A DNA stretch of 64,000 nucleotides from Planococcus circulans (GCF_020023385.1 NZ_JAIQCL010000004.1:62001-126000), one strand, 5' to 3'; numbered from the stretch's first letter, positions 33,298-43,237 are shown. Translations and numbers: made by a program. The notes: generated by a model from the sequence alone, not told the origin.

Positions 33298-33665
33298 AAA
33301 AGAAAAGCGGAAGTAGCCGTCTAGCCTCGACAAGCGCTGGAAGTCCTGCTGGTAATGGCGCTCTTTGCCATTGCTGGCAGGACTGAAGCGACTCGAGAGG
33401 CTGGCTGCTGGAGCTGGACAAAGAAAAGCGGGAATGGCCATGTAGGTCCGACGGCATAAGACAGACCGGCAAAGCGACATCTTTTCAGTCGCAAAGCCGG
33501 GTTGGCTTATGACCCTAGGACCTGGCCGTTGGAGTCTGGACAATAAGAAAAGCGGAGGCGCCCATGTAGATTCGACGGTCATAAGACGAACCAGCAGAGT
33601 GGCGCTCTATACCACGCCGCTGGGTCGGCTTAAGAAAAGCAGAAGCAGCCATCTAGCCTCGACAA
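33298..33665. repeat. Cluster of dispersed-repeat copies
   Basis: Copies start at about 33298, 33421, 33545 and 33633 with AGAAAAGCGG-type leaders and end with TGGAGCTGGACAA or TGGAGTCTGGACAA; the last two are truncated. Same family as at 19, 23 and 39 kb. The spacer lies between the trp leader and the acyl-CoA operon end. Confidence 0.83.
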
Positions 33666-33708
33666 TGAAAAAAACGCAAACAGCCAGAGTCTCCCCGCCG
33701 CTTGCGCT
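33666..33708 (-). terminator. Possible terminator of the acyl-CoA operon
   Basis: Read leftward, CGCAAGC pairs with GTTTGCG and is followed by TTTTTTTC. The stem is short and the loop long, so support is moderate. Confidence 0.45.
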
Positions 33709-33722
33709 CCGTTAAATAATAA

Positions 33723-35339
33723 TCACTGATAGTAACCATCCAATTCTTTTCGCAAAGCCGCTTTCAGGAATTTCCCGACCGAGGTCTTCGGCACTTCTTT
33801 CAAAAAGACCACATCGTCCGGCACCCACCATTTGGCAAATTGACTTTCCAGATAAGTCAGCAATTCGGATTTCGTCGCCTCGTCTTCCGTATAGCCTTCT
33901 TTCAGGACCACACAGGCGAGCGGCCGCTCCATCCACTTTTCATGTGGAATTGCGACAACTGCCGCTTCAAAAACCGCATCATGGGTCATCAATGAATTTT
34001 CCAGGTCGACGGATGAAATCCATTCGCCGCCACTCTTAATCAGGTCTTTCGTCCGATCTGTCAGTTTAATGTAGCCATCCGGTTCGATGACGGCGATGTC
34101 GCCCGTATAAAGCCAGCCGTCCCTAAAGGCATCTGCGGTCCGTTCGTCTTTATAATATTCATCGGCGATCCATGCACCTTTAACATTCAGTTCACCCATC
34201 GTTTCGCCATCCCATGGGGCTTCGCCGTTTTCATTGACGATCCGCACTTCCAATCCCGGCATCGGCAAGCCCGCCATAGACCGGCGCTCAATGCGCTCAT
34301 CCATCGTCATATCAGCCATCGCCGAAGTAGTGATGGCCAAACTGACAAGCGGAGCCGTTTCTGTCATCCCGTAGCCAGTCACAAACGGCACATGATATTT
34401 TTCTTCAAACGCCCGGATCAAGCCCTTCGGTGAAGCCGATCCACCACAGATGATCATTCGAAGGGTTTCGATATTGCGCGGGTTCGCTTCCAATTCTTTC
34501 AGTACGCCCATCCAAATGGTCGGAACGCCAGCAGTCAGTGTAACTTTTTCTGATTCAATCAAATCCAGCAGCATGCCTGGAGCAAAGCCCGGCCCCGGCA
34601 GCACTTGCGTAGTGCCGAACAAGACGCAGGCAAATGGCAAGCCCCATGCGTTGGCATGAAACATTGGAACAATCGACAAAGCAATGTCACGTTCCGACAA
34701 GCCCATGGCATCGGCCATGCCCAGCGCATAGCTGTGGAGCACCAGGCCGCGGTGTGTATAGACGACACCTTTCGGGTTGCCGGTTGTCGCCGATGTGTAG
34801 CACATGCCGGCCGGCGTGTTTTCGTCCAGATCTTCCGGAAATTCAAAACTGCCATCTTCAGCAACCAGCAGTTCTTCATAGGAGTAAACATTTTCAAGCG
34901 TGGTTTCGGGTAAATCCGTTCCATCTTTCATGATGACGAAATGCTTGACCGATTTCAGCATGGGCGCGAGTTTTTCGATTAGCGGGAACAAATCGTGATC
35001 AACCAACAGAATTTCATCTTCGGCATGATTGATGACATAGGCGATATGTTCCGGAGACAGGCGGATATTGATCATGTGCAGAATGGCACCGGCACCCGGC
35101 ACACCAAAATACAGTTCCAGGTGGCGATGATGATTCCAGGCAAAACTTCCGACTTTCGTTCCCCGCTCCATACCGATTTTCGTCAAAGCAGCAGCCAATT
35201 TGCGGGTTCTTACCGCAAACTCTTTATAGGGAATGCGGTGGACCATGTTTTCACCAGTCCGCGAAATGATCAATTTTTCAGGAAAATAACGCTCTGCTCT
35301 TTTTACAAAAGAAGATAATAATAACGGCGATTCCATCAT
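33723..35339 (-). CDS. Acyl-CoA ligase (long/medium-chain fatty acid type)
   Basis: A 538-residue adenylate-forming enzyme activating a carboxylate to its CoA thioester with ATP. P-loop-like YTSATTGNPKGVVYTH (about 178-193), TGYGMTETAP (about 318-327), the hinge WLYTGDIAVIEPDGYIKLTDRTKD (split) and SVGKFLKAALRKEL with the catalytic Lys near the end are present. Last gene of a five-gene operon; it overlaps the upstream racemase-like gene by 4 bp. Likely substrates are fatty or methyl-branched acids (inference from neighbours). Confidence 0.9.
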   Translation of the reverse strand: MMESPLLLSSFVKRAERYFPEKLIISRTGENMVHRIPYKEFAVRTRKLAAALTKIGMERGTKVGSFAWNHHRHLELYFGVPGAGAILHMINIRLSPEHIAYVINHAEDEILLVDHDLFPLIEKLAPMLKSVKHFVIMKDGTDLPETTLENVYSYEELLVAEDGSFEFPEDLDENTPAGMCYTSATTGNPKGVVYTHRGLVLHSYALGMADAMGLSERDIALSIVPMFHANAWGLPFACVLFGTTQVLPGPGFAPGMLLDLIESEKVTLTAGVPTIWMGVLKELEANPRNIETLRMIICGGSASPKGLIRAFEEKYHVPFVTGYGMTETAPLVSLAITTSAMADMTMDERIERRSMAGLPMPGLEVRIVNENGEAPWDGETMGELNVKGAWIADEYYKDERTADAFRDGWLYTGDIAVIEPDGYIKLTDRTKDLIKSGGEWISSVDLENSLMTHDAVFEAAVVAIPHEKWMERPLACVVLKEGYTEDEATKSELLTYLESQFAKWWVPDDVVFLKEVPKTSVGKFLKAALRKELDGYYQ

Positions 35340-36319
35340 GTGACATCCGACTCCTTTTTCGCTCTATTTTTTTCAATGAAAAACGGGTGCTCGTGCCGTT
35401 CATACGCTTTTAAGACAGGCGCCAGGCAGGCATCCACCTGCAAGGAAATTTGGTACCACTCCTGCCAATCCTTCGAGTAGAAAAAATCAGCGACTTGCTG
35501 ATGCTCCGGACCCCCCACCGACTTTTCTCCCCATTCCAGCCACTGGGGCTGTCCGGCAAATTCACAAAACGCCCGCCAAAATTTCTCTTCCAGCGCTCCT
35601 AAAGTCATATAACGTCCGTCTTTTGTTTCATAGATGGCGTAGCTGATCCGCGCGCCCCCGATTTCCGGGACCCCTCTTTCCGACACACCCGCCGCATGGT
35701 AGACATCATGATTTCCGAGAAATTCCGCCATCACTTCAACCAGAGCAATATCCAGGTATTCCCCTTGCCCCGTACGGAATTTTTTAAATAAAGCGGCTAT
35801 CAGCTGTTCAGATGCCAACAGTCCACCCGTAAAATCAGCAAATGTATTTGTCGGATGGACCGGCCGGCCCGATGCATCCCTCAATTGGTCCAAAGCACCC
35901 GACAAAGCCATATAGTTCAAATCATGGCTTCCCAATCCAGCCATTTCACCCCTTTGTCCATAACCCGACAGGGAACAATAAACCAGGTCCGGCTTTACCT
36001 GCTTCAAGCTGTCATAATCCAACCCTAACTTTTTCATGACACCGGGCCGGAATGTTTCTATAAGTGCATCAGCACTCTTCACCAATTCCAGCATTTCCAG
36101 GTGGCCTTCAGGTGATTTCAAGTCGATATGGACAATTTTTTTACTCCGGTTATTCGCCTCGTGGACATGCCCTCCGCTCATATAGCGCGCCGGATCGCCG
36201 GCCGGCGGTTCAACTTTGATGACTTCCGCACCCAGTTCAGCAAGCCGCATGCCCGCATACGGTCCCGGCACGTAATAAGTGACATCCAATATGCGCACGC
36301 CTTTCAACGCATCTTTCAT
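35336..36319 (-). CDS. CaiB/BaiF family, alpha-methylacyl-CoA racemase-like
   Basis: A 327-residue class III CoA-transferase-fold protein. GSHDLNYMALSGALDQL (His about 126) and FADFTGGLLA (Asp about 155) match the His/Asp acid-base pair of alpha-methylacyl-CoA racemase, which inverts the 2-methyl centre so that methyl-branched acyl-CoA can enter beta-oxidation. Short length also suits a racemase. A formyl/crotonobetainyl CoA-transferase is less likely. It abuts the dehydrogenase gene upstream and overlaps the ligase gene. Confidence 0.83.
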   Translation of the reverse strand: MKDALKGVRILDVTYYVPGPYAGMRLAELGAEVIKVEPPAGDPARYMSGGHVHEANNRSKKIVHIDLKSPEGHLEMLELVKSADALIETFRPGVMKKLGLDYDSLKQVKPDLVYCSLSGYGQRGEMAGLGSHDLNYMALSGALDQLRDASGRPVHPTNTFADFTGGLLASEQLIAALFKKFRTGQGEYLDIALVEVMAEFLGNHDVYHAAGVSERGVPEIGGARISYAIYETKDGRYMTLGALEEKFWRAFCEFAGQPQWLEWGEKSVGGPEHQQVADFFYSKDWQEWYQISLQVDACLAPVLKAYERHEHPFFIEKNRAKKESDVT

Positions 36320-37468
36320 CTATAGGCCCATCCGCTTGGCAATGATGGTCTTCATGATTTCGTTGGAACCGGCGTAAATCGCTGCCACTGGAATATCGCG
36401 GTACCGGCGTGCAATTTTATATTCTTCCATATAGCCGTACCCTCCGTGCAATTGCATGCATTCACCGGAAATCTTTTTGGCCGTATCGGTCAACCAAAAC
36501 TTCGCCATCGACACTTTGGACACAATGTCTTTTCCAGCCATATGGTCTTCAATGAGCGATTCCAAAAATGAATGGCCCAATTCGATTTCCGTCGCCATCT
36601 CCACCAATTTAAATTGGGAATTCTGGAACGAACCGATCGGCTTGCCAAAAGCCTTTCTTGACTTCACATATTCCAAGGTCATTTCCAGCATATCCTCTGA
36701 AGCCACTTGTGCAGCCATTGCGACCACCAGGCGTTCCTGCTGCAGTTTTTCCATCAAATAAGTAAAGCCTTTGTTTTCTTCGCCGATTAAATTGGCGGCT
36801 GGGACAACGCAATCCTCGAAGTACAATTCCGAAGTATCTTGTGCATGAAGGCCAACTTTATCGAGCTTGCGCCCTTTCTCAAAGCCCGGCGTTCCTTCTT
36901 CCACCATCAATAAGGAAATCCCCCGGTGCTTCGGTTCCGCTTTCGGGTCGGTTTTTACCACCACCAGCACCAATGTTGAATTGATGCCGTTGGTGATGAA
37001 GGTCTTCTGGCCATTGACTATGTAATTATCGCCATTCCGAACGGCAGTGGTTGATATATTGGCAAGGTCAGACCCTGCTCCCGGCTCTGTCATAGCGATC
37101 GCTGTAATATGATCGCCAGAAACGCAGCCTGGCAGCCAGCGCTGTTTCTGCTCTTCGTTTCCGTAGGCTTCAATATAAGGTACGGTAATGTCATTATGCA
37201 GACCCACCCCTGTCAAACTGGCACCGACACGTTCCATTTCTTCCCCAATAACAACTGCGTATCGGAAATCAAGACCGAGACCGCCGTATTGTTCTTCAAC
37301 TTGAGGGCTTAAAAAACCCATATCCCCAAGTTTTTTCCAGAATGATTTCGGAATGAGGCGATCTTTTTCCCATTGGTCATAATTCGGTACTGCTTCCTTC
37401 TCCAAAAACTTCCGTAACGATTTACGGAACATCACCTGTTCTTCTTCTTCAAAACGATATTTCCCCAT
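36320..37468 (-). CDS. Acyl-CoA dehydrogenase
   Basis: A 382-residue FAD enzyme making the 2,3-double bond of acyl-CoA. AIAMTEPGAGSDLANISTTA (about 129-148) and TFITNG bind FAD; QLHGGYGYMEEYKIARRYRD near 350-370 carries the catalytic Glu of the YGYMEEY loop. Electrons go to ETF. One bp from the racemase-like gene and 14 bp after the SDR gene in the operon. Confidence 0.93.
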   Translation of the reverse strand: MGKYRFEEEEQVMFRKSLRKFLEKEAVPNYDQWEKDRLIPKSFWKKLGDMGFLSPQVEEQYGGLGLDFRYAVVIGEEMERVGASLTGVGLHNDITVPYIEAYGNEEQKQRWLPGCVSGDHITAIAMTEPGAGSDLANISTTAVRNGDNYIVNGQKTFITNGINSTLVLVVVKTDPKAEPKHRGISLLMVEEGTPGFEKGRKLDKVGLHAQDTSELYFEDCVVPAANLIGEENKGFTYLMEKLQQERLVVAMAAQVASEDMLEMTLEYVKSRKAFGKPIGSFQNSQFKLVEMATEIELGHSFLESLIEDHMAGKDIVSKVSMAKFWLTDTAKKISGECMQLHGGYGYMEEYKIARRYRDIPVAAIYAGSNEIMKTIIAKRMGL

Positions 37469-37482
37469 CCTCTTCGTCCCCC

Positions 37483-38253
37483 TTATTTCGGCTGCATGCG
37501 GATTGCTCCGTCAAGTCGGATCGTTTCCCCATTCAACATCGGATTTGCCGTTATACTTTCCACTAATTGCGCATATTCAGCAGGCTTCCCGAGACGCGCC
37601 GGAAATGGTACAGCTGCCGACAATGAAGCAATGGCTGCATCCGGCAGCCCTTCCACCATCGGCGTCTCCATTAATCCAGGTGCAATTGCCATGATGCGGA
37701 TTCCGTCTCTTGCCAGTTCCCGCGCTATCGGCAGCGTCATCGATACCACCCCGCCTTTTGATGCACTATAGGCCGCCTGCCCAATTTGCCCTTCATATGC
37801 GGCTACTGATGCTGTTGAAATAATGACTCCGCGCTCCCCTTCTTCATTCGGTTCATTTTTCTGCATAGCTGCCGCGGCAACCCGGATTACATTGAAACTG
37901 CCGATCAAGTTCACTTTGATGACTTTTTCGAATTGATCCAATGCTATCGGTGTGCCTTTGGATAACACTTTCCCCGGTGTACCAATCCCTGCGCAATTGA
38001 CGACCAAATCAATGCTGCCGAACTGTTCGAGTGTTTCGCTTATATTCTGTTCAACCTGCGCCGCGTTCGTCACATCGGTTTCTTTGTAGATGACCGATTC
38101 TTCCCCCAGTTCCTCAATCAACTTTTTCGCGCGTTCCGCATTCAAATCAAAAATAGCAGCTTTTCCGCCACTTTCTGCAATGCGGCGCACCGTCGCTTCC
38201 CCAAGCCCGGAAGCTCCCCCCGTAATTACTGCACTAACCTTTGAAAATTCCAT
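37483..38253 (-). CDS. SDR 3-hydroxyacyl-CoA dehydrogenase (type II/HSD10-like)
   Basis: A 256-residue classical [23 protein letters not shown] binds [15 protein letters not shown] the conserved NAG-like loop, and [23 protein letters not shown] has the Ser...YSASK active site. Full similarity in length and blocks to HSD10/type II 3-hydroxyacyl-CoA dehydrogenase, which acts on straight and 2-methyl-branched 3-hydroxyacyl-CoA. ATG 38253 is preferred over 38259 because AAGGGGGATGAC is its RBS. Confidence 0.9.
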   Translation of the reverse strand: MEFSKVSAVITGGASGLGEATVRRIAESGGKAAIFDLNAERAKKLIEELGEESVIYKETDVTNAAQVEQNISETLEQFGSIDLVVNCAGIGTPGKVLSKGTPIALDQFEKVIKVNLIGSFNVIRVAAAAMQKNEPNEEGERGVIISTASVAAYEGQIGQAAYSASKGGVVSMTLPIARELARDGIRIMAIAPGLMETPMVEGLPDAAIASLSAAVPFPARLGKPAEYAQLVESITANPMLNGETIRLDGAIRMQPK

Positions 38254-38280
38254 TGTCATCCCCCTTAGTTTTCAAAAAAT

Positions 38281-39429
38281 CTATAGTTTCTCAATGATTG
38301 TGGCATTTGCCATTCCCATGCCTTCACAAATTGCCAGCAGACCATAACGCCCATTCGTTCGCTCCAGTTCATGCAGCAGCGATACCAGTAATTTGGTTCC
38401 AGTTGCCCCAAGCGGGTGGCCAAGCGCAATCGCGCCACCGTTGACATTCAATTTTTCAGGGTCTCCACCGATATCATTCAGCCAAGCAAGCGGAACTGGC
38501 GCAAACGCTTCATTGACTTCATAACGATCCATATCGCCAATTTCGAGCCCTGCTTTTTTAAGGACTTTCTTCGTTGCCGCAATCGGCCCCGTCAACATCA
38601 AAGTTGGATCGGAACCGACCACAACACGCGCCAATATCCGGGCTTTCGGCTTTAAGCCAAGTTCACGCGCTTTCTCTGCTGACATCAATAGAACCGCAGA
38701 AGCACCATCACTCATTTGGCTGGCGTTGCCTGCAGTAATTACGCCATTCTCATCAAAGGCCGTTTTTAACCCTCCGAGAACTTCCTGGGTCGTTCCAGGA
38801 CGCGGCCCTTCATCAACTGCAACGGTTTGTTTTTCCCCGTCTGGCCCCTGTGTTTCAATCGGCACAATTTCACGCTCGTAATGTCCTTCACGAATGGCCT
38901 TTTGCGCCCGTTCATGGCTTTGCACTGCATAAGCATCAAGCTGATCTCGGGTGAATCCCCATTTTTCAGCAATTCGTTCTGCCGACAATCCCTGATGGAT
39001 GATTTCATATTGATCGGTCAACTTTTCGCTTAGCTCCGACCCCTGCATATTGGAAAACATCGGTACGCGCGTCATGCTTTCCACTCCGCCCGCAATGACG
39101 ATATCCATATCTCCCGCTAAAATCGCCTGCGCTCCGAAATGCACTGCCTGCTGGCTCGAGCCACATTGGCGATCGATAGTCACTCCAGGCACATAGTCTG
39201 GAAAACCGGCAATTAGCGCCGCAGTTCGCGCAATATTGCCGCCTTGTTCTCCCGCTTGGGAAACACAGCCTAGAATGATATCTTCTACTTCACTTTTTTC
39301 TACACCTGCACGCTTCACCAACTCTTCCAGCACTAAAGCTGCCAATTCATCCGGACGTTGATTGGCAAACTGTCCTTTTCTCCGCCCTACCGGCGAACGC
39401 ACCCCTTCTACAATGACAACTTCTCTCAT
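38281..39429 (-). CDS. Acetyl-CoA acyltransferase (thiolase)
   Basis: A 382-residue thiolase. Nucleophile Cys is in [18 protein letters not shown] (about 87), [17 protein letters not shown] has the catalytic His, and [13 protein letters not shown] the second Cys. It cleaves 3-ketoacyl-CoA with CoA. The start at 39429 (MREVVIVEG) is behind GGGGTGAAGAG; the frame upstream to 39492 has no RBS. First gene of the operon; the next starts 27 bp downstream. Confidence 0.92.
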   Translation of the reverse strand: MREVVIVEGVRSPVGRRKGQFANQRPDELAALVLEELVKRAGVEKSEVEDIILGCVSQAGEQGGNIARTAALIAGFPDYVPGVTIDRQCGSSQQAVHFGAQAILAGDMDIVIAGGVESMTRVPMFSNMQGSELSEKLTDQYEIIHQGLSAERIAEKWGFTRDQLDAYAVQSHERAQKAIREGHYEREIVPIETQGPDGEKQTVAVDEGPRPGTTQEVLGGLKTAFDENGVITAGNASQMSDGASAVLLMSAEKARELGLKPKARILARVVVGSDPTLMLTGPIAATKKVLKKAGLEIGDMDRYEVNEAFAPVPLAWLNDIGGDPEKLNVNGGAIALGHPLGATGTKLLVSLLHELERTNGRYGLLAICEGMGMANATIIEKL

Positions 39430-39533
39430 ACTCTTCACCCCATCACAATTATTGAAATCGCTTTCATTTAGCAGAATTGAATGACTATTCACTCATTAAA
39501 TCTATTGTACAAGAACCTTTTCCCAAATGCTAC

Positions 39534-39740
39534 AAGAAAAGCGGAAGCACCCGTGTAGTCCCGACAAGAGCTGGAAGGCTTACCGGTGATGGCGGTCTTT
39601 GCCATCGCGGATAAGCCTGAAGCGACTCGAGGGGCTGGGTGCTGGAGTCTGGACAATAAGAAAAGCGCAGGCAGCCGTTTAGCTCTGCCGGGCATAAGGC
39701 AGACCAGTAGTGTGGCGTTCTTTGCCTGATAACTCTCGTT
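39534..39740. repeat. Two dispersed-repeat copies
   Basis: Copy 1 (about 39534-39657) begins ACAAGAAAAGCGGAAGC and ends GGAGTCTGGACAA; copy 2 (about 39658-39740) begins TAAGAAAAGCGCAGGC and is truncated. Both have a central inverted repeat. Confidence 0.82.
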
Positions 39741-39747
39741 GGAAAAC

Positions 39748-39779
39748 AAAAAAATCCACTGCCTAAGCAGCGGATTTTT
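39748..39779 (-). terminator. Terminator of the OpuC-like operon
   Basis: AAATCC-CTGC and GCAG-GGATTT arms with T7 on the minus strand. Confidence 0.82.
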
Positions 39780-39782
39780 CAT

Positions 39783-40685
39783 TTACTCTTCGATCAATCC
39801 TTTTTCAATCAGGAACTCACGGGCGACATCACTCGCAGCCTCTTGGTCTACATCAATGCGTGAATTCATGGCCAGCATCTCTTCTTCACTGATTTGCCCA
39901 GCCAGTCCGCCTAATACTTCTTCAAGTTCCGGGTACTCTTCAAGTGTTTCCATCCGCACAACAGGAACTGCATCGTATTTCGGGAAAAACGACAGGTCAT
40001 CTTCTGTTGTTTCAAGATCGAATAATTCGATTCGGCTATCTGTTGTGAAAGCTGGAATGACATCTACCTCTCCACTTTGGACAGCCTCATACATGATGGC
40101 CGGATCAAAACTTTCCGTTGCAGAAAACTCAAATGGATAGATCGCGACCAAGTCGTCGTAACCATCTCCCTGACGTTCATAGAACGGATGGGGTGCACCG
40201 AAACGCATGCCTTCCGATTGTGAGATCTCCGCTAAATCCGAATAGGTTTCAGCCTCATAGCCACTGTCTTTTGAATAAGCTAAAGTATAGCCGTTTTCAA
40301 AACCCAGCGGTTCAAGCCAGGTTGCCCCCAGTTCTTCTTCATAGCCAGCTCTGACAATCTCCAACACTTCTTCTGAAGATTGGCCAGGCACTGATTCTTC
40401 CTTCAGAACGTCCTTCAACCCCGTACCCGTATATTCTACGTACATATCGATATCTCCCTGTTCCAAGGCAGGCGTTAAAATTGATACTTCACCGAGACCA
40501 TCTTCGTACTCTACGGTGTATTCCGAGTTCGCTTCAATATACTGCCCAAGAATATGAGGTAGAATATATTGTTCTGTCCATGGCTTACCGCCGATCACAA
40601 GTGGATCCGATGCATCTCCACCTGATCCGCAACCCGCAATCACTGTGGTTCCAGCCAATAAAATACCAAATGCTATTTTTTTCAT
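39783..40685 (-). CDS. Osmoprotectant ABC transporter substrate-binding lipoprotein (OpuCC-like)
   Basis: A 300-residue lipoprotein: the signal peptide ends in VIAGCGSG with lipid-modified Cys about 19. The mature part is a ProX/OpuCC-type quaternary-amine binding fold (GGKPWTEQYILPHILGQYIE, DMYVEYTGTGL). It would bind glycine betaine, choline or carnitine outside the membrane and deliver it to the permease. ATG 40685 is chosen over 40691 for its distance to AGGAGG. Last gene of a three-gene operon; terminator follows. Confidence 0.9.
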   Translation of the reverse strand: MKKIAFGILLAGTTVIAGCGSGGDASDPLVIGGKPWTEQYILPHILGQYIEANSEYTVEYEDGLGEVSILTPALEQGDIDMYVEYTGTGLKDVLKEESVPGQSSEEVLEIVRAGYEEELGATWLEPLGFENGYTLAYSKDSGYEAETYSDLAEISQSEGMRFGAPHPFYERQGDGYDDLVAIYPFEFSATESFDPAIMYEAVQSGEVDVIPAFTTDSRIELFDLETTEDDLSFFPKYDAVPVVRMETLEEYPELEEVLGGLAGQISEEEMLAMNSRIDVDQEAASDVAREFLIEKGLIEE

Positions 40686-40697
40686 GCTCATTTCCTC

Positions 40698-41336
40698 CTA
40701 TGTTTTTAAGCCTTTTGGCGTTGCTCTCTTTTCGATCCACTTCAATATCTGGTCAAACCCGATGGCAAGCAGCGCAACTGGAAGGGCTCCTGCAAGAACC
40801 AACGCGTTATTATACGATTGCAGGCCGCGGTAGATGATATCCCCCAAACCGCCAGCCCCGACGAATGTCGCAAGTGTAGCGATCCCGACAGTCAGGACGG
40901 TCGCCGTTCGTATCCCCGCCATGATAAAGGGCAATGCGAGCGGTAATTCGATCTGCCGCAATATCTGTGTCCGGGTCATGCCCATCCCCCGCCCCGCTTC
41001 AATCGTGGAACCGTCGACACCTACAATTCCGGCATAGGTATTCCGCAGAATCGGGAGCAAGGCATAGATGATGAGTGCAATTAAAGCCGTTGGTGAACCG
41101 ATTCCCAATATAGGAACCAAAAAGCCGAACAGCGCAAGACTTGGGATGGTTTGGAAAACAGCCGTCACACCAATAATCGGTTCAGCGTATCGCCGGTAGC
41201 GTGTGATGACAATTCCAAGCGGCAGTGCAATCGCAATGCCGATTGCAACCGCTACGAATGATAGATAAATATGTTCCAGAAGCGCGCTGATGATCATATC
41301 CTGCCGATTGATGAGTGTATCGAAAAAATTCCTCAT
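40698..41336 (-). CDS. Osmoprotectant ABC transporter permease (OpuCB-like)
   Basis: A 212-residue permease with about five to six helices and the EAA-like loop EAGRGMGMTRTQILRQIELPLALP (split) that contacts the ATPase. Overlaps the ATPase gene by 4 bp. OpuC systems of Bacillus and Listeria have two permeases (CB and CD); here only one gene is present, so it must act as a homodimer. Confidence 0.9.
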   Translation of the reverse strand: MRNFFDTLINRQDMIISALLEHIYLSFVAVAIGIAIALPLGIVITRYRRYAEPIIGVTAVFQTIPSLALFGFLVPILGIGSPTALIALIIYALLPILRNTYAGIVGVDGSTIEAGRGMGMTRTQILRQIELPLALPFIMAGIRTATVLTVGIATLATFVGAGGLGDIIYRGLQSYNNALVLAGALPVALLAIGFDQILKWIEKRATPKGLKT

Positions 41337-42301
41337 ACCAATACCCCCGATTCCTTAACAAGAGCAGCCTTCAATAAATCACGGTCATTGGCATAAGCCA
41401 CGACCTTTTCATCTTCGATGATTGCCAAATAGTCCTGATTGCTGTTATCCAGTTGAGTGAAAGCCGCTTCAATTGTGGAGTCAGCAGAAATATTCTCGGC
41501 ATCGCCTGCCCAGTCCCTTGTAAATAGATTCAGAAACTCCATCAATCTCTTTTCCCCGAATGTCCGCTTCTGATTGATGCGTTCTACACCGATAAAATTA
41601 CGGACAAACTCATTTGCGGGATCGTCGATCAATTGCTGGGGCGTTCCTGTCTGTTCGACTTGGCCGTCACGCATTACGATGATGGAATCTGCGATTTTCA
41701 GTGCTTCATCCATGTCATGTGTAACGAAAACAATGGTTTTGTTGATGGTTTGTTGAAGATTTCGGAGTTCGTCCTGCAATTGTTCCCGGCTGATGGGATC
41801 AAGTGCTGAAAACGGTTCATCCATTAAGACGATGTTTGGGTCTCCAGCCAAAGCACGCACTACTCCTACGCGCTGCTGCTGTCCTCCACTCAACTCGAGG
41901 GGATAGCGGTCCATATAGATTTCGGGATCCAAGCCGACCAACTGGAGCAACTCGCGTACCCGCTCTTCTTTTTTAGCTTTTGGCCATTCCAGCAGTTTCG
42001 GAACCAGCGCCACATTGTCCGAGATGGTCATATGAGGAAACAGTCCAATACGCTGAATAACATAGCCGATTGAACGGCGCAGTTGAACTTCATCCATTCC
42101 ATTAATGGGCTTTTCATCGATATAGATACTCCCATCAGTCGGTTTTTCCAGTTTATTGATCATTTTCATCAAAGTGGTTTTCCCGCAGCCGCTGGGGCCG
42201 ATGATGGCAGTCAATTCATGAGTGGGAAGTACGAGTGAAATGTCTTTTAATGCTTCCGTTCCATCCGGAAAACGCTTTGTGACATTTTCAAATCGAATCA
42301 T
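41333..42301 (-). CDS. Osmoprotectant ABC transporter ATP-binding protein (OpuCA-like)
   Basis: A 322-residue ATPase. Walker A GPSGCGKTT is at about 36-44, signature LSGGQQQR at about 134-141 and Walker B IVLMDEP at about 155-161. After the ABC domain (to about 240) there is room for only one CBS-like module (about 255-320), whereas OpuCA usually has two for ionic-strength sensing. Starts the operon and overlaps the permease gene by 4 bp. Confidence 0.9.
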   Translation of the reverse strand: MIRFENVTKRFPDGTEALKDISLVLPTHELTAIIGPSGCGKTTLMKMINKLEKPTDGSIYIDEKPINGMDEVQLRRSIGYVIQRIGLFPHMTISDNVALVPKLLEWPKAKKEERVRELLQLVGLDPEIYMDRYPLELSGGQQQRVGVVRALAGDPNIVLMDEPFSALDPISREQLQDELRNLQQTINKTIVFVTHDMDEALKIADSIIVMRDGQVEQTGTPQQLIDDPANEFVRNFIGVERINQKRTFGEKRLMEFLNLFTRDWAGDAENISADSTIEAAFTQLDNSNQDYLAIIEDEKVVAYANDRDLLKAALVKESGVLV

Positions 42302-42388
42302 AGCCTCCGCTCCCTTCTGTTTCTTTCAGCCTAGCTTTTTTATACCCTCTGGCAACTCTTTATACTCCCTAAAATTTTCAGGTTCAAA

Positions 42389-43237
42389 TTACTGTTCTTC
42401 AAAAACAAGGTGAACCGGATTGGCGATCTGCTCATAGCCGATTTCCTTGTAGATTTTATTGGCCGTGGTGTTATCAAGGTCCGTATAAAGCATGACAAAA
42501 TCGTACTCCAACAACAGCTCATCTGTGACTTCAGCGACCAACGACCGTGCGTATCCCCTGCCCCGCTGACCCTTTGGAGTAAATACAAATGAGACCGTTA
42601 TGCCTTTTTTTGAAGGACGTGATTTCTTCATGCAGGAGACGGCCACTCCATCGACTTCCCACACATAGACTTCTTTCCTTTCCAGAAAGTCAGCAATCCG
42701 ACGCGTAGCTTCCGCTTGAGTAGAATGACGGCCTATTCCCGTTTCCTGTTCGAAAAGCCGGTACCATTCCTCCAAAATTTCCGCATCTTTTTTACTGGCG
42801 ACCCGCCATGTCCCTTCACTTTTCTGGAGTCCTTTAGTGACCGCATCAATCCGGTACAGGCCTTGGTTCATCAACACCTTTATCTGCTCTCCCGTATGGC
42901 GGGTCCACGCTTCCGCAAAGAGACGGGACGTTTCCTGTTCCCCGACAATCCCACTGACTTCAACCCCAAGATTCTGCAAGTGGCCGGCTATCTCTTGTTC
43001 AATTTCAGGGAAATGCCGAAAAACAACCAATTGCAAGGCATGCGGGGGCGTCATCAGGCAAGCCGCTACAATTTCGCCTTCCTTTTTTGCGAGCGCCAGG
43101 AAATAATCTTCGTATTGATTTGCTTGAATTTGTCCAAGCACGCCCAAGAACAAACTATGAATGTCTTCGTTCCGGTACAGCAGCGGTGACACTTTTTCCG
43201 AAAAAACTGCTGAATCCGAATAGATAAGCAATTCCAT
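42389..43237 (-). CDS. GNAT family N-acetyltransferase
   Basis: About 282 residues. The N-terminal half (to about 130) is GNAT-like but lacks a clear motif; the C-terminal half has VSFVFTPKGQRGRGYARSLVAE with the acetyl-CoA loop and LYTDLDNTTANKIYKEIGYE, a two-GNAT-repeat layout. Start is uncertain: ATG 43237 (MELLIYSD) has GTGGGG close upstream, while ATG 43273 has no RBS. Acceptor unknown. Follows niaP terminator and precedes the OpuC-like operon. Confidence 0.82.
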   Translation of the reverse strand: MELLIYSDSAVFSEKVSPLLYRNEDIHSLFLGVLGQIQANQYEDYFLALAKKEGEIVAACLMTPPHALQLVVFRHFPEIEQEIAGHLQNLGVEVSGIVGEQETSRLFAEAWTRHTGEQIKVLMNQGLYRIDAVTKGLQKSEGTWRVASKKDAEILEEWYRLFEQETGIGRHSTQAEATRRIADFLERKEVYVWEVDGVAVSCMKKSRPSKKGITVSFVFTPKGQRGRGYARSLVAEVTDELLLEYDFVMLYTDLDNTTANKIYKEIGYEQIANPVHLVFEEQ

